From contig JACATO010000626.1 of assembly GCA_018389105.1 (NCBI GenBank), forward strand, positions 496,001 to 560,000: a stretch of 64,000 bases of DNA, in the 5' to 3' direction. The stretch is from Nautilus pompilius (Eukaryota > Mollusca > Cephalopoda > Nautilida > Nautilidae). Position 1 is the stretch's first letter; every line of letters starts with the position of its first letter. A program made the position numbers and the translations under genes. This document shows positions 24,095-36,345 of the stretch, one piece after another. The notes under the pieces are model-generated. The model was given only the letters and a program-made list of their open reading frames with translations, was not told the DNA's origin and did no database searches.

Positions 24095-24639
24095 TTCTTT
24101 GTTTAAAGAAGTACGGTAGATATATTTTGATATTACAGAAGACAGCACTCTATATAAGCTATATTTATATAATCACCACAGTCTATTAAAAAGTGTATTG
24201 GATGGCCAAAATAAACCCTTGCTATTATTATTTTTAGCTAATACGAAATTGCCACTTCAGTATCTTCATATTTTGGAAGTATTAAAAAAAAACTACTTTT
24301 TAAAAATTAAAAAATAATTATTTTACTATTATTTGTTTTTAGGAAATTGTAGATGATTTCCAAAAGGTCCAATACAAGTAATGTATTGGCACTTGACTAT
24401 GAAGTAGAGCTTTAGTTATGTATGGAATTATCCCATAATTCCATATTCCAGCATATTATTAACCACAGAAAAAAAACACTAAGTCATTTGATAAATATCA
24501 TGGATAGTTTAAACACTACAAATATTTAAAGACTGTTACCATGAGAAAATTATGCTTGTGAACATACAAAAAGGTTAGTACATTATGATGTTTTGTGTAC
24601 CTAACGTGAAAAAAAGAAATTCAGCAAGAAAAAATCTCT

Positions 24640-25310
24640 TACATATTCAGCCTGAGAATTTCTTTTATTTAGGAGAATAGTAATAAAAACCAAATTTTGT
24701 GTTTTTTTGCATAAACGAATCTGACAGAAGTGTGCTTCAGGTCATTGTCATGCAGTAAGATAAACTGCTAGTCAACAAAAAGTTAGCCTAATGGAATGGC
24801 ATGTCTCTTGAGTATATTATGATGTTTACCCACTCTGCAATGGGTATAAACTGTATGATTTGATCCAGATATTTCAAATTTGGAAGCAGCAGTCCAGAAC
24901 ACCTGTTTTCATTCATCAATTGTCTAAGTTGAGTGATGTTTAGCCCGAGCAACATTTTTTAACTTTGTTTTGAGGCTTTAATAGATGTTTACATGATGCT
25001 TTTCTTCTAGTCAATCCAGTTGCTTTCAGCCTCTTTTTAATCGCAGATGCAGAAATAGGGTTATTATGTGATGTGTTCAAGGCAGCAGTTATCTTGCAGA
25101 TGAACAAATGCCTATTACAGAGGTTTATGACTATGTAGTAGTCTTCAGTTTTAGAAATGGTTTTTGGTTTTCCTATTCTTCTGTGGTCAAAGTTAGTACC
25201 AGTCATTTCACAGCACAGAATCATATAAGCAATTACATTCATTTAGTTTTCTTGGAATCTCTTACAAAAATATTCCTTCTTTCCTCAGTGTAACAATCAC
25301 TCTTTGCTGT
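24640..25310 (-). pseudogene. Tc1-like transposase N-terminal relic
   Basis: The minus strand carries an open stretch at 25242-24940. It includes RIGKPKTISKTEDYYIV, ITAALNTSHNNPISASAI and KKRLKATGLTRRKASCKHLL, ending in PQNKVK. This is the second helix-turn-helix region of Tc1-like transposases. The family pattern is GRP..... then ITAELN......S..TIRR.L...GL..R.A..KPLLT..N. Beyond a stop the relic continues with LNLDN and KTGVLDCCF, the decayed equivalent of the HxxWT..DW..VLW segment. The first catalytic motif is not clearly readable. The C-terminal half is missing or too decayed. Confidence 0.65.
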
Positions 25311-25367
25311 CCAATTGGTAGTTTGGTTTGTCCACACAGCTCTTTCACAAGCAGTTCATTTCAGACT

Positions 25368-26706
25368 TATAAGAGGTGTAGTCAAAAAGTATCCGACCTT
25401 TGGCCAAAAAAACAAGTAATATTAAAAAACTCACCATTTTGATTTAGTCTCCTACAAAGTATTCGCCTTGGGAGTCTACACACTTCTGCCAGCGTTCCTG
25501 CCACTGCTGGAAACATTTCTGGAAATCACTTTTTGGGATGCTGTAGAGCTGTGCCGTCGAATTTTGCTTAATGTCCTTTGTTGACTCAAATCTTCTCCCT
25601 TTGAGTGTTTTTTTGAGCTTTGGGAATAGCCAAAAGTCACACGGAGCCAAGTCTGGGGAGTAGGAAGCCTGACAAACGAGTGGTGTGCTATGCTTGGTGA
25701 GGAATGCTTGGACGACGTGGGTGGAATGAGCGGGTGCGTTGTCATGGTGGAGTTGCCAGTTCTTTGCTGCCCACAGGTCAGGTCGTTTTCACCGCACAGC
25801 TTCACGAAGGCGACAAAGAACCCACAGGTAGTATTCTTTGTTAATTGTCTGACCCTGTGGTGCATATTCATGGTGCACAATACCTCTGTAGTAAAAAAAA
25901 ACAGATCATCATCAGTTTAACTTTGCTGCGCATGTGTCTTGCTTTCTTTGGTCTTGGCGAGGATGGATGCTTCCATTGGGATGATTGCAATTTTGTTTCA
26001 GGGTCATAACCGTACACCCATGTCTCATCGCCAGTGATGATAGTGTTCATGACGTTTTGATCTTGGCTAGCACACTCCAGCATGTCCTGGGAGATTTCCT
26101 TTCTGTTTTCTTTCTGCTGGTCAGACAGCAACTTTGGTACGAATTTGGCCGACACCCTCATGTACAAATCTTGTTATAATTGACTGAACTGACCCATGGC
26201 TGATTCCAACTTCGGCAACAATCTCCTCAATAGTCACACAATGGTCTTCATAAACTATTCCTCGAACCTTTGCAATCATTTCGTCGTTTCTGCTAGTCGA
26301 TGGTCTGCCACAACGTGGCTCACTGTCCACTGAGGTGCGGCCATCTTTGAACCGGTTGTACCACTCCTTTATTTGTGTTTTTCCCATAGCATCATCTCCA
26401 AAGGCCTTCTGAATCTTCTCGATAGTCTGGGCTTGCGTATCACCAAGTTTTTGGCAGAATTTGATACAGTATCTTTGCTCAATGCGCTCGGTCATCTTGA
26501 CTCAAAAAGAAAAATCGCACAGCACTCTCTTCACGTCTGTACTCAACGCATCACTGCGGGCAACTGGCACAACCTACAGACACGAAAATTTTTGCGCATG
26601 CTCAGGAAGGACGCGGCCACCTAATACCCATGCGGATTTTGCTCACGCATTATTATTTTGTTCAAACAAATTCAAGGTCGGATAGTTTTTGACTACGCCT
26701 CGTATA
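25368..26706 (-). mobile_element. mariner-type transposon, near full length
   Basis: About 1.33 kb long, with terminal inverted repeats of about 30 bp. The left end reads AGAGGTGTAGTCAAAAAGTA. The reverse complement of the right end reads CGAGGCGTAGTCAAAAACTA. Each is followed by TCCGACCTT and preceded by TATA, consistent with a TA target duplication. The element contains one transposase gene on the minus strand that is broken. The high terminal-repeat identity and readable protein suggest a fairly young insertion compared with the Tc1-like relics around it. Confidence 0.9.
25444..26495 (-). pseudogene. mariner transposase, frameshifted
   Basis: The start is at 26495: MTERIEQRYCIKFC begins the N-terminal helix-turn-helix, followed by IKEWYNRFKDGRTSV and RCGRPSTSRND, the linker. 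A frameshift near 26170 moves to the next frame at MRVSAKFVPKLL, which carries ITGDETWVYGYDPETK with the first catalytic Asp and then SSQWKHPSSPRPKKAR. A second shift near 25890 leads to the HHDNAPAH block (second Asp). The end is YSPDLAPCDFWLFPKLK (third Asp of the mariner DD34D triad), then FQKCFQQW and the C-terminal GEYFVGD. A TGA stop lies at 25789-25791 in the VRxKRPDLW segment. All three catalytic Asp codons survive, but the gene cannot make a full protein. Length fits the usual 345-350 residues. Confidence 0.9.
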
Positions 26707-27539
26707 CTATTTTCAATTGTGTTTAAATAAACTGTTAAGCTCCTCTTTGTTAAAGGTAATTACATCAGTTTTTATGATAGAGAAATTTCTTTGTAAACTA
26801 CTTAATTTATGTAAACTACTTAATTTCCATTAGTCACAAATATCCAATGTTTTCAAAATGATTGTACAATCAATAAATTTACATTTATTTTGATACATTG
26901 CTAATGTAAATTTATATTTGATCAAAAATACATTTTAATCAATGCTTTATTACAAAATCACATAAAAAGTAAAAATTACTTTAATTAACCAAAACTTTTG
27001 ATTGGTAGTGTACTTTTATTAGTATTTGTTTATATCTATTATTATACAGAAATGAAGGTGAAACAGCGGGAACTAGAAAGACACGATACTGATAATTATT
27101 TTTTTAATGTCTGAAAATAATTTGAAGTTAAATTATAATATGAAAGTTAATGTTATACTAGCAATAATAAAACTATTTTCATAAACAAGTTTATCAATAT
27201 TTAGTTTAGGTGTAATTTAGTTAATGCTAAAGAAAAATTTTCATTGAAATTTACAGTTGAATAATTAAAAAAATTATTTATTTGAAAATCTTACATCAAA
27301 TATATGAGAAATGGCAGTTTGAATATATTTGACTTTTTAAAAATTTTGATATAGAAAATTCTGCAGATTTCTAAGAATTTTAAAATTTTCCATATATACA
27401 AATATCGATCCATGCATCTTCAATAAATGCTGAAGTAATAATTTTTCAGTATAAACATTACTTCTCTATAGTTGAAATATGCATAGAACATGTGCATGCG
27501 CTCAAGATAAATAGCAGATTGCTACATATGCTGAAATGA
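26707..27539. other. AT-rich non-coding stretch
   Basis: No feature was recognised. Confidence 0.4.
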
Positions 27540-28412
27540 GCCTGACACATTTCAAAATTGCTGTAAAAAACCTGGTCTTCAAGTAAAATCAGTTAGTAGG
27601 TTTATTAGACTAATCGAGAAAACTAGATACTTTTCTCCTAAGAAAAGAACTGTATCATCAAAGAACCAGTTTAGGCAAAGTTTCAAGAGAATAGGCTTGC
27701 TTTGTGGTACAATAGCTATAGAATTAGAAAAGGTGTTGATAAAAAATATTAGATAGATCTGTTAGAATATACATGGTGACAGCAGGCTTTAAATAACACA
27801 TCCCACCTAAAAACATGGGAATTTATATTATACAAAGAAAAATGAAACTTTAATTTTGTAAGAAATTCCAAAGTTGACAAATAGAAGATTGGAGAAAAGC
27901 AATATTTACTAAAGAAAGTTCATTTAATCATTTTGATAATGGTAGTGCTTTGGTCAGAAAATAAAAATAGGTGAAAGATTTAAATTAAACTATATATTAC
28001 CAATCCAGAGGTAATTTGGTGGTCCTGCCAAAATAAATGTCAATGAATACAAATTGATACATGAATTTTTAAAACAGATTTTGTTTAATATGATAAGAAA
28101 CTATTCTCAACATTTTTGTTTTCTTTTTGTTGCAAATAAGGAAATATTACTTACATTAAAAATACATTCTCACTTGGTTCAAGAACAATAAAATTCATTA
28201 TTTTGAAGACTGGCCTTGGAATTTTTCTGATTTAAATCTAATTGAGAACATGTGGACATTGACAGGGCACTATAAAATTCATCCAATGTATAGAAAAGAA
28301 TTGGCAAAGCAATTAAAGAGGCATAAAAATATATTTCAGCACATGAGAAATTAGTTGAAATCATGAAACTAGTCATTAAAAACAAAGGTTACTGGTCAAA
28401 ATATTATTAAAA
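27540..28412 (+). pseudogene. Tc1-like transposase relic
   Basis: The C-terminal part is clear. DWPWNFSDLNLIENMW at 28205-28255 matches the family's DWPxNSPDLNPIENLW, including the last catalytic Glu. KELAKQLKRHK follows, and the end MKLVIKNKGYWSKYY at 28362-28410 matches the terminal VIKNKG.WTKY. Upstream parts (27540-27780) give only scattered matches to the N-terminal half. This ending differs from the other Tc1-like relics here, so it represents another subfamily. Confidence 0.65.
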
Positions 28413-31400
28413 AACGAGACTGTATTTTTAACTAATTTTTGTTGTTATAATTTTATTTGTTTTCCAATTTTTATATAATATTTGTTAATAAATATTTAAT
28501 ATTAAAAAAATACTTGTTCCTGGCTGTAATCCTTTGTTTAAAATATGCATAAAACATTGATCATTACTGAATGGGTCAAAATGACTAACCAAGGATATTG
28601 CCTTCGTCTGCAAAGAATATTCTTTTATTTAATTTTCTTCTAAAAGGTCAATGAATTTCAGTATATATTTTAATTAGTTAAATCTTAGATTCTTATCTTG
28701 GGAGAGAGAAAGAATTATTTACTCTCAATAACCAACATTGTAAGAATTCAGCAAATAAGAGCATCCATTTCTGTTAAGTATTTATATATAAAGATACTTT
28801 ACCAGTGAAAATGCAGTTTATATCCAAAATATTACTTGAAGTACACACTATAGTAACAACTGATAATGATAAAACAGCCTGTGAATTCATTAAAATCCCT
28901 AGAAAAGAGGAGAATCCACATGAATAGGCAAAAAAATAAAAGTACCACCAGTGAGTTTATTAAAAAATTGTCAGCTTAAATAATGGACTATGCAATTAAA
29001 AAGAGCCCCAAGCAGGGAGCACATTAACCCCATGGCCCTTAAGTCATTAAGACAACTGGAAGTATAGTCTGGTCTTGATCTATGGCCAGAAAAAGAATTC
29101 GCATGAGCTGTGCTGGTGCATGATTGTAGATAGAGATTGTGGCTGAAAAGATGGAATCTGCTTTGAATCAAGAAACTGGAACAAATATGTTCCAGTGCCA
29201 AAAACGAGTCATGAAAATATGAAAACAAGGTCAACAAACTAAAGAAGATGTCTTCTTGAAGCTACTACAGAAATACAAATCATTTAATGGGTTAGTTCAC
29301 ATGCAGGAACTTGGGAGAGAAGCAGGAAACATATGTACAACTAGCACCAGTTATCATCAGAAAACAAAATAAACATGAGGATGGAACAGAAAGTTTTCCA
29401 TATTCAAGAAGTATTCTAATCAAGAGTAATCAGATAAGAACCATGGCAAGGAAAGAATTTACATTTTCACACAATTCTGAGAATATTAAACAAACAAAAT
29501 TTCTGAAATGCAAAAAAATTGAAGTTTTCAATTGCAAAATTTTCTTTTTTTTACCAGCAAAACTATAGTTAACAGTTAATTAATTATTTTTTTCTGAAGA
29601 ACCACTAGTTTCACTATTTGAAAAGTTGAAACTAGTTTGATAAAAAAAAAATTACCACAAGCTATCACATGTTTGTTTTACAGCAACAAAAATATAAATA
29701 TGCAATAGTGGGTAATATTAGTGAATCCATCTTAAGAGAATGCAAAGTTTGAGATAACCAGTTCCTCCTACTGCTGCTTATAAAAAGAGATCAGATGTAG
29801 ACAAAAAAGAGAAAGCCTGAGAATAAGAAGCTACATTACTTGCAATGTGTGAAGATGACAAAAGCCATGTATATACTAAAAGGAATAATGTGAAACTAGT
29901 AAATGTAATCTGCTTAAATGAAATAAAGTTAATACAATAAGCAGAAAAATTGAAAAGAGACATTAGTTAAAGTTAGAGAGAAAAAATGTGCACATTTTGA
30001 GTATAAAACAAGATTTATAACACAATATTGTGGAAATTTTCTGTGCATTTTTGCAAAAGAAAATTTCTATTGTACAAGTTCAGTGCACTGAGTGAAACAT
30101 CATAATTAAGTTTTAGGTTGTTTTTTTAACAAGTTATTGGCATGAGTTAGTACATACCTGAACACAGGTATTGGAAAATGAATCAGGGGGTGAAACTTTG
30201 AAGTGCAAAAAAATTGGATTGTATTAGTCAGCTCTGATGTTGAAAAGGTGAAAAAGACTCAGTCAAGTAACATGAAACATTAATCCCATAAAATAAAAAC
30301 TGGTGGAGTGTCAGACTGAATACAAAGAGCTACATCAGCAGGTAATGGTTAAAGTTATCATCCAGTGGATAACAGAGTTTTGGCCAAAAAGAAGTGAAGC
30401 AAAATGAACTGAAAGAACTTAAATGAATAAAAGCATTTCAACAGGCTAAAGTCAAGTCAGATGTCAAATGCAAAACTGATGAAAAATGCTGAGTGTGACC
30501 ACAAACTGATGATATGCAAAGACAATAAAGAAAGAATCTCCAATGTATTTAGATGCTCTAACAAGGACATGCATGACATCTGAAGTGTGATAAAACAAAA
30601 TCACCACAATTTTTAATGATTTATTCTTAAAGTAAGAGTAAAGTTAAATATAATTAGTTCTCACATAATAATAATACTGACTGAATACAGTTTTACCAAT
30701 ATAACTTTTAGCATAAAATTAACTGATTTATTCTCCATAAAAGTAATTTGGTTTCTAAATTGAAGGCTAAAAGATACAATAAAATTATCAATTTTTATAA
30801 AAATGTAAAACAGTACTACAAAATAAAAATATAGTCATATAATAAGCTTAATGGCTTCACAATTTTTTACTGAGACCTTTTGAGAAAAACAGTAGTTCAA
30901 AAATTTCTTTGCTTACTAGTCAAGTCAGAATGTTTTTAAAATATATTTGCTTGCAGAGAGAGAGAGAGATTTAGAAAAAAGGATCGACAGGCAAAAACAG
31001 AAAAAAAAGTATAGTTAAATTGTTTTTCTTAAAAAATATACATTCACAAATCTCTCTTTTAAATTATTTATTCATTAAACATAAATTTTATCAAATTCCA
31101 TATTGATTTATGTCATCCACAACTCTTAATAGATAATAAATCATCATCTTTCCTAACATTTGACAATTCCCCGATTTTCATATGTTTCTTGATATTTCTT
31201 GGAAAAATGATTTATAATCTGCCCATGACTTTTCAGCAGAAAAAAATCCAAAAATAATTACAATTAAAAATAAAATAAAGTAAATGGTATTAATAAAAAC
31301 ACAGCTACTAACTTACTTCCTGCTCTACATGATAATTGCAAATATGCAAATGATGTACTCCGTGTGTGTTAAATAAAGTCAGTATAACAGTTGTTAGAAT

Positions 31401-31440
31401 GGTGCATGCCAAAAGTAAAATAACAGTTAAGAAATATTAA
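28413..31440. other. AT-rich non-coding stretch with possible old repeat remnants
   Basis: A GA microsatellite lies at 30956-30969. The region 28980-29400 is slightly GC-richer with readable fragments (RKRIRMSCAGA, FQCQKRVMKI), but I cannot assign a family. Nothing else was recognised. Confidence 0.35.
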
Positions 31441-31945
31441 GTGTGGCACTGGGGCATTATGTCCTTTGCCTTTCATTTGGGGTACTGGATGGGTGCCATG
31501 CCCTTTTTGGGTGTGGGCCACTTTGTTTCCGGCCCTGGAGGGCAGGGTCTAGTACCCTGTGTTTGGCGCACGCTTGCTGGAAAGACCTCTGCTCGAAAGA
31601 GTGGGGGTGAGGGATGCTTTTTGCCCTTAGCCTGCTTTTCTGGCGGGGAAGGTTAGGCCATATCGCGGACTGAACGCACCGAGGCTTCTTCCCTGAGGGT
31701 TTTGGCTAGGGAAGCAACCACTCAGCGGAAGGTTTTCTGCCTGGGGTACCGCCCCACCTCATAAGAATCAGGGTTTTCGGCTCCTTGGAACAGGTATTTG
31801 GCGCCTAAGTTCCAATAGTGGAGGCGCAAGGCCTCCATAAGGGTCATGGACTGCCATCCATCCCCAGGATTTTTTCGTAAACTCCGTCAGGCTTTGGCCG
31901 AGGTTTCGACCTCATAACCCACTCCCTTCTCTTCGGAGATGCACA
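31441..31945 (+). repeat. GC-rich hairpin repeat, copy A
   Basis: An abrupt island, by eye more than half G+C, within DNA of about one third GC. It is homologous to the island at 41690-42180, which is in the opposite orientation. Shared words include ACCATGCCC / GCCATGCCC, CTTTTTGCC, GGGAAGGTTAGG, GGGAAGC..(C/T)CACT and a 3' end of CCCTTCTC(T/C)TCGGAGAT before a CACACATACATA-like tail. It is packed with stem-loops: GCCCT-GG-AGGGC (31532-31543), CAGGGT-5-ACCCTG (31543-31559), TGGGG-5-CCCCA (31742-31756), a 7-bp TTGGAAC...GTTCCAA stem (31785-31815), a perfect 7-bp TGGAGGC-5-GCCTCCA (31819-31837) and GAGGT-TTCG-ACCTC (31900-31913). No protein frame is shared with copy B. No tRNA- or rRNA-like core was recognised. 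Confidence 0.75.
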
Positions 31946-32985
31946 CACATACATAAAAAAATCACACGCACATACATTTTCCCACACCACCCAAAAGAAA
32001 TATTGAGTGTAACTTACATGGCAATTTCATAAAATGCAATTGAAAAAATTATTTGAATCTGCATTTCATAACATTACCTGAAATATATAATGAAAGTTAT
32101 ATATATATATATATATAATAAATATTCTAATTTTAAAAATTTTATAAATTGTTGTTTTATATATGAAATCCACATGTCAGAGATTAGATAACATAATCTT
32201 TTAAAATTAATTATGACATACATGCAATATCCTTATTTTACATAATTTTAAAATGTTTGATTGTAATACTGAGCAATTCATCAGATTAAAAACCCACAAA
32301 ACAGTTGCTTCGCAACTGCTTCATTCTCATTGCAAACAAACACTATACCAGCTATACTCAGGAACTAATTGAGTTGTCAACTTTCAAAAATTTTTTAAGT
32401 TAATTTGCATGTATCTTTGTGCCCTCCAGAATGATTTACCAAAATGAAAGTTATGATGTTTGTGCAGGTATTAAAATATTATTTTCTAGTCTCATTCAAT
32501 ACTGGAACAAGTCCCAGATTTTGAACAGTGATGTAAAAATCAAGTACTTAGTTAACAAGTATTTAGATTATTTTCAACCTAAGTCCAATATCATTTTTGT
32601 TTTGAAACAAAATATTTATTTAAAATTTAAAAGTAATGTTTTGGATAATGCATCTCCAATTAAACCATAACTTCAGTTTCTAATTTCTCATCATTCTGAT
32701 TAACTCTTCTTGATTTTGTGTTTTACAGAGTTCAGCTTAAATAAAATCATTCTTGAATGTCATTGTAGTTGTAAGAATAGCCAAGATATTCATTGCAATC
32801 TTGTGTAACAATAACATTTAAATTTTTCATTTCTTGTAATATTTAGTCTCTAAGTACTTTGACTCTGAGGCAAGTCAAATGCAATGATTAAGCTCAACTT
32901 TATCTTCTAAGAATCATTTTTGGTTAAACTATTATATGAATGCTGCATTGCAAATTCCATAAGCTCAGAAAATGTATGATCTCTG
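31946..32985. other. AT-rich non-coding stretch
   Basis: Contains an AT microsatellite at 32098-32117. Nothing else was recognised. Confidence 0.4.
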
Positions 32986-32989
32986 TCAA

Positions 32990-33393
32990 TTTCTCCTACA
33001 GATAAAGGTAATTTCCCTGGCCATTGTTATTGGTTTGCATTATCACTGACAAACAGATTTTGATATTAGTCTTTGCAGCAGCTTTTGAATGAGCCAATTT
33101 GCTTTTTGTTTTTGATTCAAAAAATTTGCAGAAAAATATACTGACCAAAATCCCCAAAGTTAGTATTAAACACCATTTCAAATCATTGATTAAAATCCAA
33201 CAGCAAAGGACACCAGGTTTAGAAATCAGATAAATGCATTGCTTCCATTTTCCTTTTCAAACTGTATGTTGATGGAATCATTCTGGAAATACTGAATAGT
33301 TCTGGTTTTCAAGTTTCTATACGTACTGTTCATAGGGAGATAAGATCTCATTCGTTTTGATGGATCACTGACTTCTTCCAGAACATTTGAGTA

Positions 33394-33425
<32 letters not shown>

Positions 33426-34600
33426 AATGCACCAGTTGTTCAAGCTCCAAAAAGCAATCAATTACATAAAATTTGTAGGCTCATCTATGGTGTGAATTAG
33501 ATAAATGTTTCTTGCTATCTTCTGTATCCAAATAATCACATGACCTGCCCACTGTTTGAATCTTTTTAATAAACACTAGAAGAGCACCAGAAAAGGTGAA
33601 TTTATCTTCATTTTTGGACAGGTTTTCAGATTTCCTAAGATGTGGTCAACACAAGTAACTTATTTTGTTTAAAGACATGAAGATGATCAGATTCACACTG
33701 GTCAAAGTTGCCATCCTTATCTTTTTTCTGTTGTAGATGTGGATCAAGTTTTTTTAATACTGGATCTGCTTCTTTGTAAATCTTAATTAGTTTAGCATAG
33801 TCCTTGAATGCCTTCATAACATTGGTTCCACTATCTGTCAGAATGAGGAAATTATTTGCAGACTCAACCTCATCATTGCCCCATTCAGGCTAATCCAAGC
33901 AACAAGTGCCTAGTTTGATCATCCTTAAAGTTACAGAAATTAGCAGTAATTCCACAAAAATTTGCACCTTTTATTACCAAAATTAACATAATTATTTTCA
34001 TAGCTTTACTCAGCATTTCATTCATGGTCTTTCATAAGCCCCTAATTTCCTTTGAAATAAGCTATGCAAATTGTTTCCAGTTTGCACAGATGTACTTCAA
34101 GACCAGATCAGTCAAAAGTTTAAACCAAGACTTTTTCTACAAATTAATAAGAGTGATTAATAAAGGGATTCAAAACTACAGAATCTCTATGGATTTTGAG
34201 TTTATTTACATAAGTTGATTTATTCCTTTTTTGGCTCTCAAACACCTTCAATGTTGGCTGTTTCAAATTTGAAGTGGCTGGAGCTTCTTTGGGTTGAGAC
34301 TGTTTGCTTTCTTAGCATTGCCATTATTTTTAGACTTCTCGAACTACTATGAAATTGCTGAATAACAGTTATACAAGTGAAAGCCTGATTTTTCACACTC
34401 TTTACAGTGATTTGAGAGCAGTTTCTCAAAACACTGCTTTCCAATCTTCTGTTTCAATGAAAATTTTCCAACTCCAGCTGATTTTAGCAGGAGCTATTGA
34501 AATTTATTTTCTGGAAGCTGTTAAATTCTTCTTGAAGGAGATTTCCATACTACTGGAAGTTGCATTAGATGTACTTTGACAAAAAAAATTTCAGTATTTA
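32990..34600 (-). pseudogene. BED-finger hAT transposase relic
   Basis: Read on the minus strand from about 34600 down. Near 34390 CEKSGFHLYNC looks like a decayed zinc-finger region. FKFETANIEG with VFESQK and YVNKLKIHRDSVVLNPF around 34200-34290 recalls the QPTLK.F..K.K....K...IH......F block of ZBED4-like hAT proteins. At 33870-33800 LILTDSGTNVMKAFKDYAKL matches the catalytic VTDNGSNM.KAF segment with its Asp. ACVDHILGNLK, in another frame at about 33650, corresponds to the CxxHxLxLxV segment. The C-terminal part is cut by a CG/CA microsatellite at 33394-33426. Many stops and shifts are present. Confidence 0.55.
33394..33426. repeat. (CG)n(CA)n alternating purine-pyrimidine tract
   Basis: GTGCGCGCGC passes into about 10 CA units. 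It lies within the hAT relic. Confidence 0.9.
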
Positions 34601-35754
34601 TATTGCAGGTGAATGAAATCCATTGTCTTGTGATGAATTTTTACAGTAAAGCACAACTAATTTTCTCAAATTAGTTCAATAAGCAAGATTTTTCAAGACA
34701 GTAACACAGCTTCTAAAAAAACACCACAAAGCATTCCATACCAAACTTCAACAATCTAGAACATTATAGAACCTTGTAAAACAATAAAGAAAATTATAGA
34801 ACATTGTAGAAACTATTTGTTTCTACAGTTTAGTTAACCTAAGTACAAGTATCAATTATGCAACCTAAAGAGTCCAAGTATTCAACCCAAAACTATTTTC
34901 TATTTCTACAACAACAGTATTATTTGTTTTATATTCTTATAAAAAGGACATGACTCATAGGCAGTAATGAAAAATAATGAATACAATTATTATAAGAGTT
35001 GTTTATTACAAGAAATTTTTAGTTGTTTTGTTCAATACATATATTTAACTATTCCATCATTTAATTATTTTAATAAATCAAAATATAGGTATCAGGTCAT
35101 TGAAGAATTTTTTGATTTTGTTTTATGAGAGCACATCTTTAAAATGTCATGACAGGTAATCAGGGGATTGTGGATGTCTTATGTGCTGACATCAGCACAG
35201 GTTCAAAAAGGGACCTATAAAGTAGAGATAAAATTAATACCAATCATATTGCTGATAAGTTTTTACAAATGCAAACAAATTCTTTAAAAGTTAGCAAAGA
35301 AAACGGTTAACAAATTTTTATTTAATCTTTGTCTCAGGACTGCAATCTATGTAAAGGAATGTTTGGGTAATAGATTAAATGCACATTTTTAAATACTAAG
35401 TGTGCCATGATTTGTTAAGTACACTGAAGAAAAGAATCCTGAGATATTTTGAATAATACAGTCAACTTGGCCATTGTAGGTGTTGAATAATACTTTATCT
35501 CTTTGTCAGCCCAAGACTTGAATCATGTAAGAATTCTATTATTTCAAGTGATGCATGTGGATCTCTGTCTTTGAGTAGGATATACCTGCAAAAGTTATGC
35601 TTTGTCAGATAATTCTAAATTTGCATAATATTGCTTAAATTGGGTATAAAACCTGTTATAAATGTTTACATAATGGATTTTCCAAACATCTAGAGTATGC
35701 TACTTACATGATGGCAAGCAGTAACACTTAACCATAAATAATTAGTCTGATCTA
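34601..35754. other. AT-rich non-coding stretch
   Basis: No feature was recognised. Confidence 0.4.
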
Positions 35755-36345
35755 AAAGTAAACAAATGGATTGGACTTCTGAACTAGTGTACGATAGTTT
35801 TCTTAGTCAACTGTGACAGAAGTACTGAGAGACCAGTTCAGATTACCAAAAACTTAACAGAATGTGCTACAGAAGTACTGACTATCACCATAACCATTAT
35901 GTTACCTATCTTGCTTGACATAACCACTATCTTGGTACATTTATCCAGAGCAAACTGTAGCACATCTGAGAGACCTGTATCTCCAGCCAGATTGCACGGA
36001 ATCAGCTATACTGCTAATCTACACATTAAATTTTCGCCATTTTACACACCTTCACTTTGCTGATATCCAAACTAAAAACAACATTATGCTGACTACAACA
36101 TACTAAAGACAGACCATGTGGGGGTGTCACTGTTCTAATCTTCTGGGAACATTCTGGAACTATTGATAGAATAGTAGAACATACTGAAACACGACTACAT
36201 CAGACGTCTGGTCAACAGCATGAGATGCAAGTGCATTGCTGTAGTGTAAGCCAAAGGTAGTCATATAGGCTACTAAAGGTCATGTAACTAAAGATCGTAG
36301 GTTAATGACTACTCCTCATCATTAGGACAACACAAAGTACATTAA
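35755..36345. other. moderately GC-richer island with short internal repeats
   Basis: Composition is distinctly less AT-rich than the flanks. ACAGAAGTACTGA occurs at about 35815 and again at about 35869. ATAACCATTAT and ATAACCACTAT follow at about 35890 and 35922. No frame, terminal repeat, or RNA polymerase III boxes were found. It may be an old LTR or non-autonomous repeat, but I cannot show that. Confidence 0.3.

Noticed and set aside
31441-31656. 71-codon plus-strand open frame in copy A.
   Set aside because: Same reason: composition-driven, Gly/Trp/Phe-rich, not shared with copy B.
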